From: Cyanobacteria bacterium SZAS LIN-3
GTDB taxonomy: Bacteria; Cyanobacteriota; Vampirovibrionia; Obscuribacterales; Obscuribacteraceae
Assembly: GCA_018266215.1 (NCBI GenBank)
Contig: JAFEAV010000052.1
Span: 1 to 45,956, forward strand
DNA length: 45,956 nucleotides
Direction of reading: 5' to 3'
Shown in pieces: positions 33,020 to 42,345 of this stretch (within the stretch, counting starts at the first letter, position 1; each line of letters begins with the position of its first letter). The notes under the pieces are model-generated. The model was not told the DNA's origin. It saw only the letters and a program-made list of their open reading frames with translations, and did no database searches. The position numbers and the translations under genes were made by a program.

Positions 33020-35197
33020 TTGACTCAAGAAGAGAGTTTTGATGATTCGCATGCGGTCACTCTGTGGGCTGCCGGCTCCGGTGCCGTTGGCCGGGAGTTG
33101 AAGCAGGGGGAAATAATCGGCGGATCGTACAGGCTCAAATCTCTGCTGGGTAAAGGCGGCATGGGCTATGTATTTTGTGCAGAGCACATTATGATCAAGC
33201 GCGATTATGCCCTGAAGCTGCTTGCCGCCGAAAGACTTAATGAGAGCAGTCGCAGGCGTTTTGAAAGCGAAGGCAAGGCTATCGCTAATCTCGATCACGA
33301 AAATATCGTCAAAGTCTACAACATGGGCATAGACAGAGGCGATTGCCCTTTTTACGTCATGGAGCTGCTTGATGGTGCGCCGTTGTCCGATTTCATCGCC
33401 GATCAGCCGGGTCTGAGTTTTGACGACTGTCTGGATATTTTCAGTCAGATTGCCTCGGGGCTCAGTTACGCGCACAGCAAAGGCATTATCCACCGCGACG
33501 TCAAACCGTCCAATGTCGTTTTGCTGACCCTGGACAACGGGCGGGTGCAGGCCAAGATAGTCGACTTTGGTATCGCCAAGTTGTTGCCTGCGGCCGGCAT
33601 TGAGGGGCAGTCGCAGACCGTTCCTGGAGAGGTTTTTGGCTCGCCGTATTACATGAGCCCCGAGCAATGCATGGGAAACAATGTGGACGCGCGCTCGGAC
33701 ATTTACTCGCTTGGATGCTCGCTCTTTGAGGCTCTGACCGGCCGGCCTCCATACCGTGGGGGCAATGTGCTCGAGACTGTGATGATGCATCAGTCGGCCG
33801 CGGTGCCCAGTGCTGTAGCCCTGCGACCTGACAAAAAATTGCCTGCGGCGGTGGATGCATTATTGTCGAGGATGATGGCCAAACGCCCGGCGGATCGCTA
33901 TCAGTCAATGCAGCAGCTGGGGCATGACCTGCAGCGCCTTAGAGACGGTTTGCCCATAGGCAAGTCCGGCGGCGGTGCCGGTAGTGAGAACGAAGCCCCG
34001 TATGAAGTGGAGTCTGGTCCCTCCTCCGGAGCCGTCTTCGGTCGAGGAGCTCTGCTATTGGCCCTGGTCGTCTGTATGTTTGTTGGAGGTGGTGTCGGTC
34101 TTTTGAGCTTCCGCGCCTGGCAAAAAAGGCCGCTGCCGGCCTCTGTCTTGTCCATCACCGATGGCTCCGCTCCCGGTCCCGTGCAGCCTGCCGGTGCCGA
34201 GATTGTTCCAGCCATAGATGGTGCGGGGCTGGTCGACACTCCACTGGCTAAAGACGACAATAAAAGGAACTTTTCGCAGGCGGAAATTGAGGAAGCCCGG
34301 CGGGTATTCGCTACCTGTCCAACCATTGTTTCCAGGACTCTGTCAACTTCCGCGGGCAGTCAGCGCCGGGTTAACTTTCCCAAAATTCCCCTGGGCGAAG
34401 TAAGCACCTGGCGAAACGATGAACAAAAGGCGGCTGGGACCGTTCTCGTGCGCGATTGTGACGTCGGTCTGGCGGTCAAGGCCGATGAGTATATTTCCAT
34501 CCAGGCGCCGATTATCTTTTCGCGCTTTGCCCCAGACGTCTTGCAGACCCTGCGTCTGACAGGCAAAAGGTATGGGGTGGCATATTTGCCTGCGACCTTT
34601 CCGCAGGAACAGACTGCCAACCTGGTCACGATTCTGGAATACGTTTCGCACTGGACGAATCTCAAGCATTTGTCACTGAATGCATTTGTCGTCAACGATA
34701 AAGTTATGACAGCAGTCAGTATGTTGCCGCGGCTCGAGCAGTTGGAACTGCACGCCCTCAAATGGCAAGTTTCGCCGGAGCAGTCGATGACGTGGTTTGG
34801 GCGCTTGCAGGAGTTGCAGCTGGACCGTATGAAGAATGCCGGTAAACTCTGCAGTTATCTGGCGGGTTCAAAGTTTTTGTGCAAACTAAAGCTGGATGAC
34901 AGTGAAATACGCCCAGAGGAGTTTGCGGTTCTGGCCAGTTGTCCTTATCTTAAGTCTGTCGAACTGGCCAATATCAATGTTTCCGATGGACTGGTTGATG
35001 CTCTTATCAGAATGCCGAGTGTTGAATTTCTCAATTTAAAAACGGTCACCTTGACGCCTGGCCAATTGCGTTCGCTGGGGCGCTGCGGTCACCTGCGCTC
35101 TGTTACTCTGTATCAGCCGCTTTATGCGGAAAAGCTCAGGCTGGAATTTGCACAGTATCCTAATTTGCAGTTTGACGGGCCGGGAAAGAAGTTGTGA
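33020..35197 (+). CDS. Ser/Thr protein kinase, kinase-TM-ectodomain type
   Basis: The open frame begins at 32831, but alignment with the next gene places the start at TTG 33020 (SFDDSHAVTL versus SFDQSHALTL just after the start); GTG 32999 is the alternative. About 725 residues. Kinase domain about 35-305: GKGGMGYVF, K66, HRDVKPSN with D160, DFG 182-184, SPEQC. A Gly/Glu linker leads to a TM helix at about 343-364. The extracytoplasmic part (about 365-725) has a short beta region and leucine-rich-like units (LKHLSLNAFVVNDKVMTAVS, LEQLELHALKW). It probably phosphorylates cytosolic targets on sensing an envelope ligand. The TGA overlaps the GTG start of the paralogue. Confidence 0.88.
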   Translation: MTQEESFDDSHAVTLWAAGSGAVGRELKQGEIIGGSYRLKSLLGKGGMGYVFCAEHIMIKRDYALKLLAAERLNESSRRRFESEGKAIANLDHENIVKVYNMGIDRGDCPFYVMELLDGAPLSDFIADQPGLSFDDCLDIFSQIASGLSYAHSKGIIHRDVKPSNVVLLTLDNGRVQAKIVDFGIAKLLPAAGIEGQSQTVPGEVFGSPYYMSPEQCMGNNVDARSDIYSLGCSLFEALTGRPPYRGGNVLETVMMHQSAAVPSAVALRPDKKLPAAVDALLSRMMAKRPADRYQSMQQLGHDLQRLRDGLPIGKSGGGAGSENEAPYEVESGPSSGAVFGRGALLLALVVCMFVGGGVGLLSFRAWQKRPLPASVLSITDGSAPGPVQPAGAEIVPAIDGAGLVDTPLAKDDNKRNFSQAEIEEARRVFATCPTIVSRTLSTSAGSQRRVNFPKIPLGEVSTWRNDEQKAAGTVLVRDCDVGLAVKADEYISIQAPIIFSRFAPDVLQTLRLTGKRYGVAYLPATFPQEQTANLVTILEYVSHWTNLKHLSLNAFVVNDKVMTAVSMLPRLEQLELHALKWQVSPEQSMTWFGRLQELQLDRMKNAGKLCSYLAGSKFLCKLKLDDSEIRPEEFAVLASCPYLKSVELANINVSDGLVDALIRMPSVEFLNLKTVTLTPGQLRSLGRCGHLRSVTLYQPLYAEKLRLEFAQYPNLQFDGPGKKL

Positions 35198-37395
35198 ACA
35201 GCTCGTTTGACCAGTCTCATGCCCTGACTCTCCCCAGCACCGCGGCCGGGGTGGCTAATCGCGTCCTGCGGGTGGGGGATGTTATAGGTGGTTCCTATCG
35301 CCTCAAATCGCTTCTGGGGCGCGGTGGCATGGGTTATGTCTTTTGCGCCGAACACGTCATGATCCAGCGCGACTATGCTTTGAAGATGCTTGCTCCGGAG
35401 CAGTTGAATGAGGCGAGCCGCCGGCGGTTTGAAGTGGAAGGCAAGGCCATTGCCAATCTGGACCACCCCAGTATCGTCAAAGTCTACAACATGGGTGTGG
35501 ATGAAGGTAATTGCCCTTTCTACGTCATGGACTTGCTTGCCGGTCGAGCGCTGTCGGACTATATCGCCGGCGGTAATGACTTTGGTTTTAAGCGTTGGGT
35601 GGATATTTTCATCCAGATTGCATCGGGGCTTGGGTACGCTCACAGTAAGGGGATAGTTCACCGGGATGTGAAACCGTCCAACATAATTTTGTTGGAAGGC
35701 AGCGGCGGACTGACTGCAAAAATTGTGGACTTCGGCATAGCCAAACTTTTACCCTCCGCCGATCTCCATACCCAGTCGCAAACGGCGACGGGAGAGGTTT
35801 TTGGCTCGCCATATTACATGAGCCCTGAACAGAGTCAGGGTGCAGCTGTGGATTTGCGCACCGATATTTATTCGCTCGGATGTACCTGGTACGAAGCTCT
35901 GTGCGGCCGACCACCCTATCGAGGAGAGAGTCCTCTCAGTACCATCCTCATGCATCAGAGCGCCGATATCCCCAGTATTGTCAATGATCGACCGGATAAA
36001 AATTGGCCCGATGCGGCCGACTTTCTCCTTGAAAAAATGATGGCTAAGCGGCCTGAGAACCGCTATCAGACGATGCAACAGGTGGTCCATGACCTGGAGC
36101 GGATGAAGGCCGGGCGAACAATCGGTAAGGTTGAGGTCACACCCGTCGCGGCCTCCGGCTATAAGTCATACTCCGCAGGGGAGTCGCCGGTGCGTGCAGA
36201 GAAGGACAATAACTTTATAAAGCCGGCGTTTGCGGTTTTGGCACTGCTGGTGGTGGCAGTCGGCGGCGTTGCTCTCTGGTATCAGTTGTTCCCGCCGAAG
36301 ACTGCTGTCGATAAAATACTGGAAAAGAAAGTGCAGCAGGTTAATCCACCGGTCGGGATGGAGGAAGACGGCAGTGAAGATAAAGTGCGCAAAGCTATCC
36401 TCACTACAGCGCCGGAAAAGAGTTTATCGCTGTTTCTGTCGCGGACCAAATCGGCAAATTTGGAGCAAGAAGAGCGAGAATTTCCGCAGGTGAAAGAGGC
36501 CTATGATGCTGCCGGTCCCATCCGTTCGACCATAGTTGAAACGTCGAGCGGTAGAAGAATGCGGCGCTTTGTTTTCCCCACCTGGTCAATTGGTCGAGTC
36601 ATTATTCTGGGGGCGGCTGACTATGATGCGCTCAAGACAGTGATGGTTCCTGCCGACCGGCCCGTAGATTTTTATACCGGTTCGAGGGTTTCCCATCATG
36701 TCTTTCAATGTCCCGAGGTTTTGAAAAAGATTGGTCGTGATGAGTTTGAGGGGCTGTGGCTGCATGGGCAGAAGGTTAGCGGAGTGACCAGTAGTATTGT
36801 CGGCGCGCGCTCCGAGACCGTCGGACTTATACCGATGTTGCAGACGACATCACAGTGGACCAGGCTGAAACGCGTGGCGCTTACCAATTTGAGCCTCCCT
36901 CGGGAAGTCCTGGCGGTGCTCGATCGGTTTAAAAACCTTGAAGCGGTACGCTTGCGAGCACCCGTGATTAAAACGGCTGACCTGCTTCAAACCAAGTTTA
37001 TAGACCGGGTGCCGGAGCTGGAATTTTCTGACCTGGATAATGTATCCCTGATCGTGCCGCGGCTGGCTGCTTCTCGCTATTTGAAAAAGCTTGTTCTTGA
37101 TGGCTGCTATTTGACTGTAAACGACATTCGTGAACTTGCTCGGAGTAAGACTCTGGAGCGTTTTGAATTGAGGGAAGACCATAAGAGATTTGAGGTGCTT
37201 CTGCCTGAGCTGGTGAAGATGTCCCGGATCAAAACTCTGGCTGTGGAAGAGCCGGATCTTTCCCCTCAGCAAATCAGGACCATCACCGCCTGCCCCACCA
37301 TTGAATCGCTCGTCCTTAATGTCGCGCGCTATCGGCCGGATGAGATAGAGCGATACAGGCATATGGAGCGTAAAGTCATATTCGAAAAGTGGTAA
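35194..37395 (+). CDS. Ser/Thr protein kinase, tandem paralogue
   Basis: A 733-residue protein from GTG 35194, whose GTG shares bases with the preceding TGA (GTGA), so translation is coupled. Kinase domain about 30-305: GRGGMGYVF, K64, HRDVKPSN with D158, DFG 179-181, SPEQ. TM helix about 343-365, then a Lys/Glu-rich stalk and a leucine-rich-like ectodomain (about 400-733). Kinase halves of the two paralogues are very similar while the ectodomains diverge, which fits duplication followed by ligand change. The expected autophosphorylation loop lies between DFG and SPEQ with several Ser/Thr. It converges with the TPR gene, 12 nt apart. Confidence 0.9.
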   Translation: MNSSFDQSHALTLPSTAAGVANRVLRVGDVIGGSYRLKSLLGRGGMGYVFCAEHVMIQRDYALKMLAPEQLNEASRRRFEVEGKAIANLDHPSIVKVYNMGVDEGNCPFYVMDLLAGRALSDYIAGGNDFGFKRWVDIFIQIASGLGYAHSKGIVHRDVKPSNIILLEGSGGLTAKIVDFGIAKLLPSADLHTQSQTATGEVFGSPYYMSPEQSQGAAVDLRTDIYSLGCTWYEALCGRPPYRGESPLSTILMHQSADIPSIVNDRPDKNWPDAADFLLEKMMAKRPENRYQTMQQVVHDLERMKAGRTIGKVEVTPVAASGYKSYSAGESPVRAEKDNNFIKPAFAVLALLVVAVGGVALWYQLFPPKTAVDKILEKKVQQVNPPVGMEEDGSEDKVRKAILTTAPEKSLSLFLSRTKSANLEQEEREFPQVKEAYDAAGPIRSTIVETSSGRRMRRFVFPTWSIGRVIILGAADYDALKTVMVPADRPVDFYTGSRVSHHVFQCPEVLKKIGRDEFEGLWLHGQKVSGVTSSIVGARSETVGLIPMLQTTSQWTRLKRVALTNLSLPREVLAVLDRFKNLEAVRLRAPVIKTADLLQTKFIDRVPELEFSDLDNVSLIVPRLAASRYLKKLVLDGCYLTVNDIRELARSKTLERFELREDHKRFEVLLPELVKMSRIKTLAVEEPDLSPQQIRTITACPTIESLVLNVARYRPDEIERYRHMERKVIFEKW

Positions 37396-37407
37396 ATTTT
37401 TCCGGCA

Positions 37408-38346
37408 TCAGTGCCCGATCAAATCTTTTTGAAATCTTGCCGAGGCTTCGGCGGCGGTTCGCCGGTCTGCAAGGGCCAGAGCCGTTTTCCCCAGGTGTTC
37501 GTAACAACGCGCCCGCTCTTCGTAAGCGCGAAACATAGTTATGCCTGAGCCGGCATTGTTTTCGGAATTCAATCGGTTTGCTGATTCTATTGCTTGCGTG
37601 AAGGAGACGATTGCCTCTTTATAGCGTTTCAATCCCACCAGACAATAGCCGCGGAAGAGCGCATGTCTATTGTCGTTGTTTGCGCCGGCTGTGATCTGGT
37701 CGAGTATTTTAAGTGCGTCGCTATAGCGACCTTCGCGGTAATATAAATTTGACGCGTTGCTCAGTATGCCCGTGCGGCCGGTTGGTCTCAGTTTGGCTTC
37801 GCTCAAGTAGTCAGCGACGGCCAGATCTGTTTTGTGCAGCGCGGAATAGGCAAAAGCGCGAGTAGAGTAGCAGTAGTCATCGTATTGATTTTCCGGAATG
37901 GTGTTCATTATTTGCAGGGCTGTTTTGCTATCCTCGACTTGATTGAAGCACTCTGCCGCATTGCACTTGACCCAGATGGAGACATCATGCAATGGTAGGC
38001 TCTGGCGAAACAGTGGTGCCGCCGCATCTCCTTCGTCATGTCGAAGGAGTATGATTGCTTTCCAGATTCTTGTTAGATACTGATTTGGATGTTTGTGCGA
38101 GGTCAGGTATTCGGACACTACTTTGTCGGCCCCCGGCGCTCTCTGGTCAAGCAGCATGCGTAAACGCCGCGCCGGAAAATCTCCCACGAAACTATTCACG
38201 GGCTCCTGGTCGGTAAGAGCTCTTTTGTTTTTTTGCGCTGCTTCCCACGCCCCGGCGCTGAGCGGCGGGGCGGCGCAAGCAAATGGTGCCGTGTGTAATG
38301 CGACCAACACGGCAATGGCTGACACCGGACTTTTGAAATGAATCAT
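37408..38346 (-). CDS. Secreted TPR-repeat protein
   Basis: A 312-residue protein with a signal peptide (about 1-25, ending CAAPP region). The mature part is an all-helical array with at least four TPR-like units, the clearest being AFAYSALHKTDLAVADYLSE, ALFRGYCLVGLKRYKEAIVSF and EERARCYEHLGKTALALAD. Such arrays mediate protein contacts in the periplasm. No other domain. Its ATG (38344-38346) lies about 100 nt downstream of the DUF378 gene on the same strand, with paired 8-bp direct repeats TAACTAGA (38392-38399, 38408-38415) in the gap as possible operator half-sites. Confidence 0.8.
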   Translation of the reverse strand: MIHFKSPVSAIAVLVALHTAPFACAAPPLSAGAWEAAQKNKRALTDQEPVNSFVGDFPARRLRMLLDQRAPGADKVVSEYLTSHKHPNQYLTRIWKAIILLRHDEGDAAAPLFRQSLPLHDVSIWVKCNAAECFNQVEDSKTALQIMNTIPENQYDDYCYSTRAFAYSALHKTDLAVADYLSEAKLRPTGRTGILSNASNLYYREGRYSDALKILDQITAGANNDNRHALFRGYCLVGLKRYKEAIVSFTQAIESANRLNSENNAGSGITMFRAYEERARCYEHLGKTALALADRRTAAEASARFQKDLIGH

Positions 38347-38427
38347 GTATCCAGTATATCAACCCGAATAAGGGTCTCCAGATTGTGATGCTAACTAGAT
38401 TTAGACTTAACTAGAATCTGTCTGATG

Positions 38428-38450
38428 AAGTTAGATTGCGATCCTAACTT
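38428..38450 (-). terminator. Stem-loop over DUF378 stop codon
   Basis: AAGTTAG (38428-38434) pairs with CTAACTT (38444-38450) around a 9-nt loop, covering the TAG stop (38444-38446) of the DUF378 gene. No U-tract follows. It may end the short transcript or shield its 3' end. Confidence 0.4.
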
Positions 38451-38650
38451 GATTTTGCCGCCATGCGGGCTTTCATCATCTGCATCAATTGATACAGTGC
38501 GCAAACGCCAACCAGGCCATAGACCATCTTCGAGCCGTTGCCGTCACCAAGAAGGCTGGTAATCAAGTTGTAGTTAAACGCTGCGATAAGTCCCCAATTC
38601 AAGGCACCAATCAGTATTAGAAGGGATGCCAGTACTTCGATTTTTTTCAT
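38444..38650 (-). CDS. DUF378 family small membrane protein
   Basis: A 68-residue protein with two TM helices: about 5-27 (VLASLLILIGALNWGLIAAF) and 42-60. The N-W-G-L motif in the first helix and the length fit DUF378 (YuzA-like), whose function is unknown. The second helix is followed by a Met/Lys-rich C-terminus. It lies between the TPR gene and a possibly frameshifted membrane protein gene on the same strand. No clear SD was singled out. Confidence 0.85.
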   Translation of the reverse strand: MKKIEVLASLLILIGALNWGLIAAFNYNLITSLLGDGNGSKMVYGLVGVCALYQLMQMMKARMAAKSS

Positions 38651-38836
38651 TGTCCTTTACCTGAAAGCCATCAGAACTTTTTTCAAACTACCCAAAACTC
38701 TTATTGGGAGCCGTTCTAGATGCTTACTTATCACACTAGTAGATCGACGCCCAATTGTCAAGGGGCGCGGGCTGTTTTGAAGCCTGATGGTCAGCAGGTT
38801 TTGGCCGGTTGACTTTGGCGGCGGTCAATTGATGCG

Positions 38837-39338
38837 TCACTCTTCGTGGGGATTCAAGGGGACTTCGACACTTTCTATGCGCTGGTTTGCCTGGTGGTGC
38901 CAGTTGCTGCTGAAGGTCCAACCTCTGCAGGACCGGTACCAGGGCTCAGCCGTGGCTATTCGTATGGTCTTACCTTGATCGAATATTTCAGTCTCAAGTC
39001 TCAGGGCCGGTTGAACGAAAAGCAGTTGTTTTCTCTGTTTGACGAGGCCGAGACAAAACTGTCTTTCCATCATTACCGTAATTTGATTGCCCCAGTAGCT
39101 GTCGTAGGTCCAGTCGTAGGAGCGTATTTGCTTTACTTTGAGGGCACCGGCCTGGGTCGTTTGCACAATTTGTTCCGCCGGCAGAAATATCCAGCAGGCG
39201 AGCTGCAGGGCGGGACACACGAGCAGCATTAATCGCTTCGGTGGCCAGCAGTGACGCAATTAGAAGCGCTATGCCGGCAGCGGCAACGAATGCATGACGT
39301 TTGTATTCTGCTGCGGTGGAAATGGTCGACGTTGACAT
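38837..39338 (-). pseudogene. Membrane protein gene, probably split by a frameshift
   Basis: The minus frame from ATG 39338 encodes a good N-terminal TM helix (FVAAAGIALLIASLLATEA) and then loses protein character. The frame one base over, open from 39259 to 38837, continues with a second helix (LMLLVCPALQLACWIFLP) and a convincing polar domain with W, Y and R residues (SYDWTYDSYWGNQITVMM, AEPWYRSCRGW). The simplest reading is one two-helix protein of about 165 residues with an indel near 39200-39255. There is no long homopolymer there, so a real mutation is possible. Alternatively the second part starts by itself at ATG 39229. No family recognised. Confidence 0.55.
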
Positions 39339-39432
39339 GGAATCAGTATAACAACCTTGCTGACGGTATCTTCCAGGCTAAACTATGCGTTATAGTATTA
39401 TTGGTTAAAATGGAAAAGCACAAAACAGCGGG

Positions 39433-39472
39433 GAGCAGGCAAGAAGAAGATTACTCTTCAACTTGCCCGCTC
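39433..39472 (-). terminator. Terminator of cydAB
   Basis: GAGCAGGCAAG (39433-39443) pairs with CTTGCCCGCTC (39462-39472) with one mismatch, and GAAGA/TCTTC forms an inner stem. It begins 19 nt past the cydB stop. On the minus strand the downstream bases are T-rich (GTTTTGTGCTTTT). A good intrinsic terminator for the operon. Confidence 0.7.
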
Positions 39473-39490
39473 GCCCGTGCTTTGCCGAAA

Positions 39491-40510
39491 TCAGGATTCG
39501 TCTTTATCGACGGTGACCTTACCTCGGAACACCCAGTAGATGCCAACTGTGTAGGAGAGAATGAAAGGTATGCCCACAATCGCCATCACCAGCATAGTGC
39601 TCAGGGTTGACTGACTGGAAGCGGCATTTTGCAGCGTCAGACTGCAGGTCGGATCCAGGCTGGATCGAATCAGATCGGGGAAGAGTCCGATGCCGAAGAG
39701 CGCGAACGTCCCGGCAATGATACAGCCGACATTGAGCCGGGCCTTGAGCTCATATCCCAGGTGCAGCGTGCGCGGCACGTTGAGGACGGCGAGCCCGGTC
39801 AAGACCACCAGCACCCAGGCCCACCTGAAATGCCCGAAGTTGGCAATCATGTGGGGGTAGAGGGCAATGGTGGCACCGGTGGTGACAATGTTGAGCAGCG
39901 CAAAAAACCAGAAGCAGCGCTTGGCCCACTTCTGCACCCGCGTTTGCATCTCGCCGTGCAGTTTGAAGTTGAGCCAGAGTGCTCCGTGCAGGGTGAAAAG
40001 ACTGACTACAAAGAACCCGACCAGTACAGGGTACGGCCTGAGCAGTGCCAGGAACGACTGTGAGACCACCTCCTTGTCGGGACCGATCGGCAGGCCGGTA
40101 ATCAGGTTGCCCACCATGATGCCGAAGATAAAAGTGGGCACGGCCGAGCCCGCTGCAAACAGCACATCCCAGCTGCGTCGCCAGCGTTTTGACGCTTCGA
40201 GGTTGCGAAACTCGATAGCCACACCCCGGAAAATCAGACCTACAAGAATCAGCATGTAGGCCGTGTAAAAGCCGGAAAAGAGCGTGCTGTAGGCGTCGGG
40301 AAAGGCGCCGAAAAGTGCTCCGACACCAGTGACGAGCCAGACTTCGTTACCGTCCCATACTGGCCCGATGCAACTGATCATGGCTCGCCGTTCGGCGTCG
40401 CCGCGGGTGAAGAGGTGCAAAATGCCCACACCCAGATCAAAGCCGTCCAGAACGGCATAGGCCGTGAACATGACGCCCACGAGCAGAAACCAGAGAGTAT
40501 TCAGGTCCAT
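39491..40510 (-). CDS. cydB: Cytochrome bd ubiquinol oxidase subunit II
   Basis: A 339-residue protein with about eight to nine TM helices. The CydB N-terminus is recognisable (LWFLLVGVMFTAYAVLDGFD), then GDAERRAMISCIGPVWDGNEVWLV, a family hallmark. CydB pairs with CydA and lacks haem in most oxidases. The complex takes electrons from quinol and reduces O2 to water with high affinity, so it gives respiration at low oxygen. Its ATG overlaps the cydA TAA (TAATG), the usual translational coupling. A terminator follows at 39433-39472. The C-terminal tail is short and charged. Confidence 0.95.
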   Translation of the reverse strand: MDLNTLWFLLVGVMFTAYAVLDGFDLGVGILHLFTRGDAERRAMISCIGPVWDGNEVWLVTGVGALFGAFPDAYSTLFSGFYTAYMLILVGLIFRGVAIEFRNLEASKRWRRSWDVLFAAGSAVPTFIFGIMVGNLITGLPIGPDKEVVSQSFLALLRPYPVLVGFFVVSLFTLHGALWLNFKLHGEMQTRVQKWAKRCFWFFALLNIVTTGATIALYPHMIANFGHFRWAWVLVVLTGLAVLNVPRTLHLGYELKARLNVGCIIAGTFALFGIGLFPDLIRSSLDPTCSLTLQNAASSQSTLSTMLVMAIVGIPFILSYTVGIYWVFRGKVTVDKDES

Positions 40511-41985
40511 TACTTGGGCCCTCCCTCGTCGTCATCGCTCAGCTCGCGATGGCGGGAGCAATCGAGTCGCTTGCGGTCGCTTTCGCGCAGGCCGTCAAAA
40601 AATTTGGACCACCAGCGCTTGCCCTTTTCACGGTCATCCGGCTTGCTGCTTTTGTCGTCGTGCAGTTCCGGTCCGCGCTTGATCTTGCGGTCCAGGCTGT
40701 AGATGAAGACGAGGAACAGCAAGGCGTAGATGACGATAAACATAATCAGGGAGCTGACTATGGCGCCTGCATGGACGGCTTTTGACAGCGCTTCGGAGGT
40801 GCGCAGCAGGCCGTAGACGATCCAGGGTTGGCGACCGACTTCCGACGCTACCCAACCGAGCTGGTTGGCCAGATACGGAGCCGCCACCGAGATGACGAAG
40901 ATGCGGAGCAGCCATTTGCTTTCAAACAGCTTCTTGCGCCAGAGCATCAAGCCGCCCAGCCAGCTGAGGGCCATCATGTAGATACCCAGGCCGATCATGC
41001 CGTGGTAGCAGAGGAAAGGCCCGGCTACCGGCGGGCGGTCCTGCGGAGGAATGCTGTCCAGGCCGACCACGATTCCGTCAGCTGATCCGGTGGCCAGGTA
41101 GCTGAGGAGCCCCGGCACTTTGATGCCGTATTTGATTTCGCCGCTCTTTTCGTCCGGTATGCCGATGATCCAGAAAGGCGCATGGTCTGTGGTTTTGAAG
41201 TTGCCTTCCATGGCCGCCATCTTGGACGGGTTGTACTCGACCATGATCTCGGCTTGCTTGGAGCCGATCAGGCCTTGCAGCGGTGTTGCGAGCATGGCCA
41301 GGAAAAGGGCGATGGTGAAGGATTTGCGGGCAAACTCCACGTGGCGTTTCTTGATCAGGTAGTACGCCGAAATGGACATGACGAAGAAGGCGCCGACAAT
41401 CCAACTGCCTACTACGACATGGGCGAAGCGCCACATGGCGCTCGGGTTGAAGACCATGGCCCAGAAATCGTTGATCACCGCGCGCGGTCCCAGGGCGGTC
41501 TGAATAATCTCAAAGCCGGCCGGGGTGTGCATCCAGCTGTTGGCCACGGTGATCCAGAAGGCGCTGAAAGTGGCGCCGGTACAGACCATCAGTGTGGCAA
41601 AGAAGTGCACCCGGGGCGAAACGCGGTCCCAGCCGAAGAGAAGAATGGCCAGGAAGCCGGATTCGAGGAAGAAGGCGAAGATGCCTTCGGCGGCCAGGGC
41701 AGAGCCGAATATGTCACCGACAAATCTGGAGTACGTTGCCCAGTTGGTGCCGAACTCGGCCTGCATGACGACTCCCGTCGCTACACCCATCGAGAAGTTG
41801 AGAGCGAAAAGCTTCACCCAGAACTTGCACATGTCCTTGTAGAAGGGTCTCTTGGTCTTGAGGTAGAGGCCTTCCATCACGACGATGATTGTGCCGAGCC
41901 CGATGCTGAGCGGCGGGAAAAGATAATGGAACATGATCGTAAAAGCAAACTGCACACGAGCTAATAGCTCGATTGCATTTTCCAT
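40510..41985 (-). CDS. cydA: Cytochrome bd ubiquinol oxidase subunit I
   Basis: A 491-residue protein. Haem ligands by alignment with known CydA: H20 (MFHYLFPP) and H189 (WRFAHVVVGSW), with M330 (YHGMIGLG) as the haem b558 Met. E100 and E108 (AAEGIFAFFLES) are the conserved acidic residues near haem d. The quinol region is the short-Q-loop type with GRQPWIVYGLLRT. It forms the catalytic subunit with CydB. No cydX/cydC/cydD genes are nearby. The cytosolic C-terminus (about 445-491) is long, basic then acidic, and unlike the short tails of typical CydA. Confidence 0.96.
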   Translation of the reverse strand: MENAIELLARVQFAFTIMFHYLFPPLSIGLGTIIVVMEGLYLKTKRPFYKDMCKFWVKLFALNFSMGVATGVVMQAEFGTNWATYSRFVGDIFGSALAAEGIFAFFLESGFLAILLFGWDRVSPRVHFFATLMVCTGATFSAFWITVANSWMHTPAGFEIIQTALGPRAVINDFWAMVFNPSAMWRFAHVVVGSWIVGAFFVMSISAYYLIKKRHVEFARKSFTIALFLAMLATPLQGLIGSKQAEIMVEYNPSKMAAMEGNFKTTDHAPFWIIGIPDEKSGEIKYGIKVPGLLSYLATGSADGIVVGLDSIPPQDRPPVAGPFLCYHGMIGLGIYMMALSWLGGLMLWRKKLFESKWLLRIFVISVAAPYLANQLGWVASEVGRQPWIVYGLLRTSEALSKAVHAGAIVSSLIMFIVIYALLFLVFIYSLDRKIKRGPELHDDKSSKPDDREKGKRWWSKFFDGLRESDRKRLDCSRHRELSDDDEGGPK

Positions 41986-42345
41986 AGGTCACCACTCTTT
42001 CCTTGGGAGGTTCCGTTGGGAGATGCTGCGAGAAAATGAAAACTTGGACTGCACTGTCAGGCGCACGCGACTGGCCTCAGCGATACGCCTGAGGGTGAAG
42101 GTCGGATAAGAGATTAGATGAGCGCTTTGGAGAGAGCTTGAGGTTCCGAAGTTTTAAAAGAAAGAGAAGAAGTACGATTGAGGTTAGCGCAAAAGATTGG
42201 GGCTCTTCCACGAGTCAGGTGCCGGGCAAAATTCAATTTTGGCCACAAATGAAGATAACGACTGGCGCAGACCAGTCATCTTGGCAGCGTGGCACCGTTT
42301 TTGCGGGTTCGCTAACTAGCGCTATTGCTTGGCAACTTTGCTGGT
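41986..42345. other. Intergenic region upstream of cydA
   Basis: It should hold the cydAB promoter near its left end and the 3' end of the Pro-rich protein gene at its right. Seen: a GACTGG/CCAGTC stem with 6-nt loop (42260-42277) and a CAAAATT/AATTTTG dyad (42227-42241). A plus-strand frame through it lacks coding character. No FNR/ArcA-type site was recognised with confidence. Confidence 0.4.

Noticed and set aside
38346..38450. CRISPR-like array from repeated TAACTAGA units
   Set aside because: Only two exact 8-bp copies 16 bp apart; no repeat-spacer structure and no cas genes.
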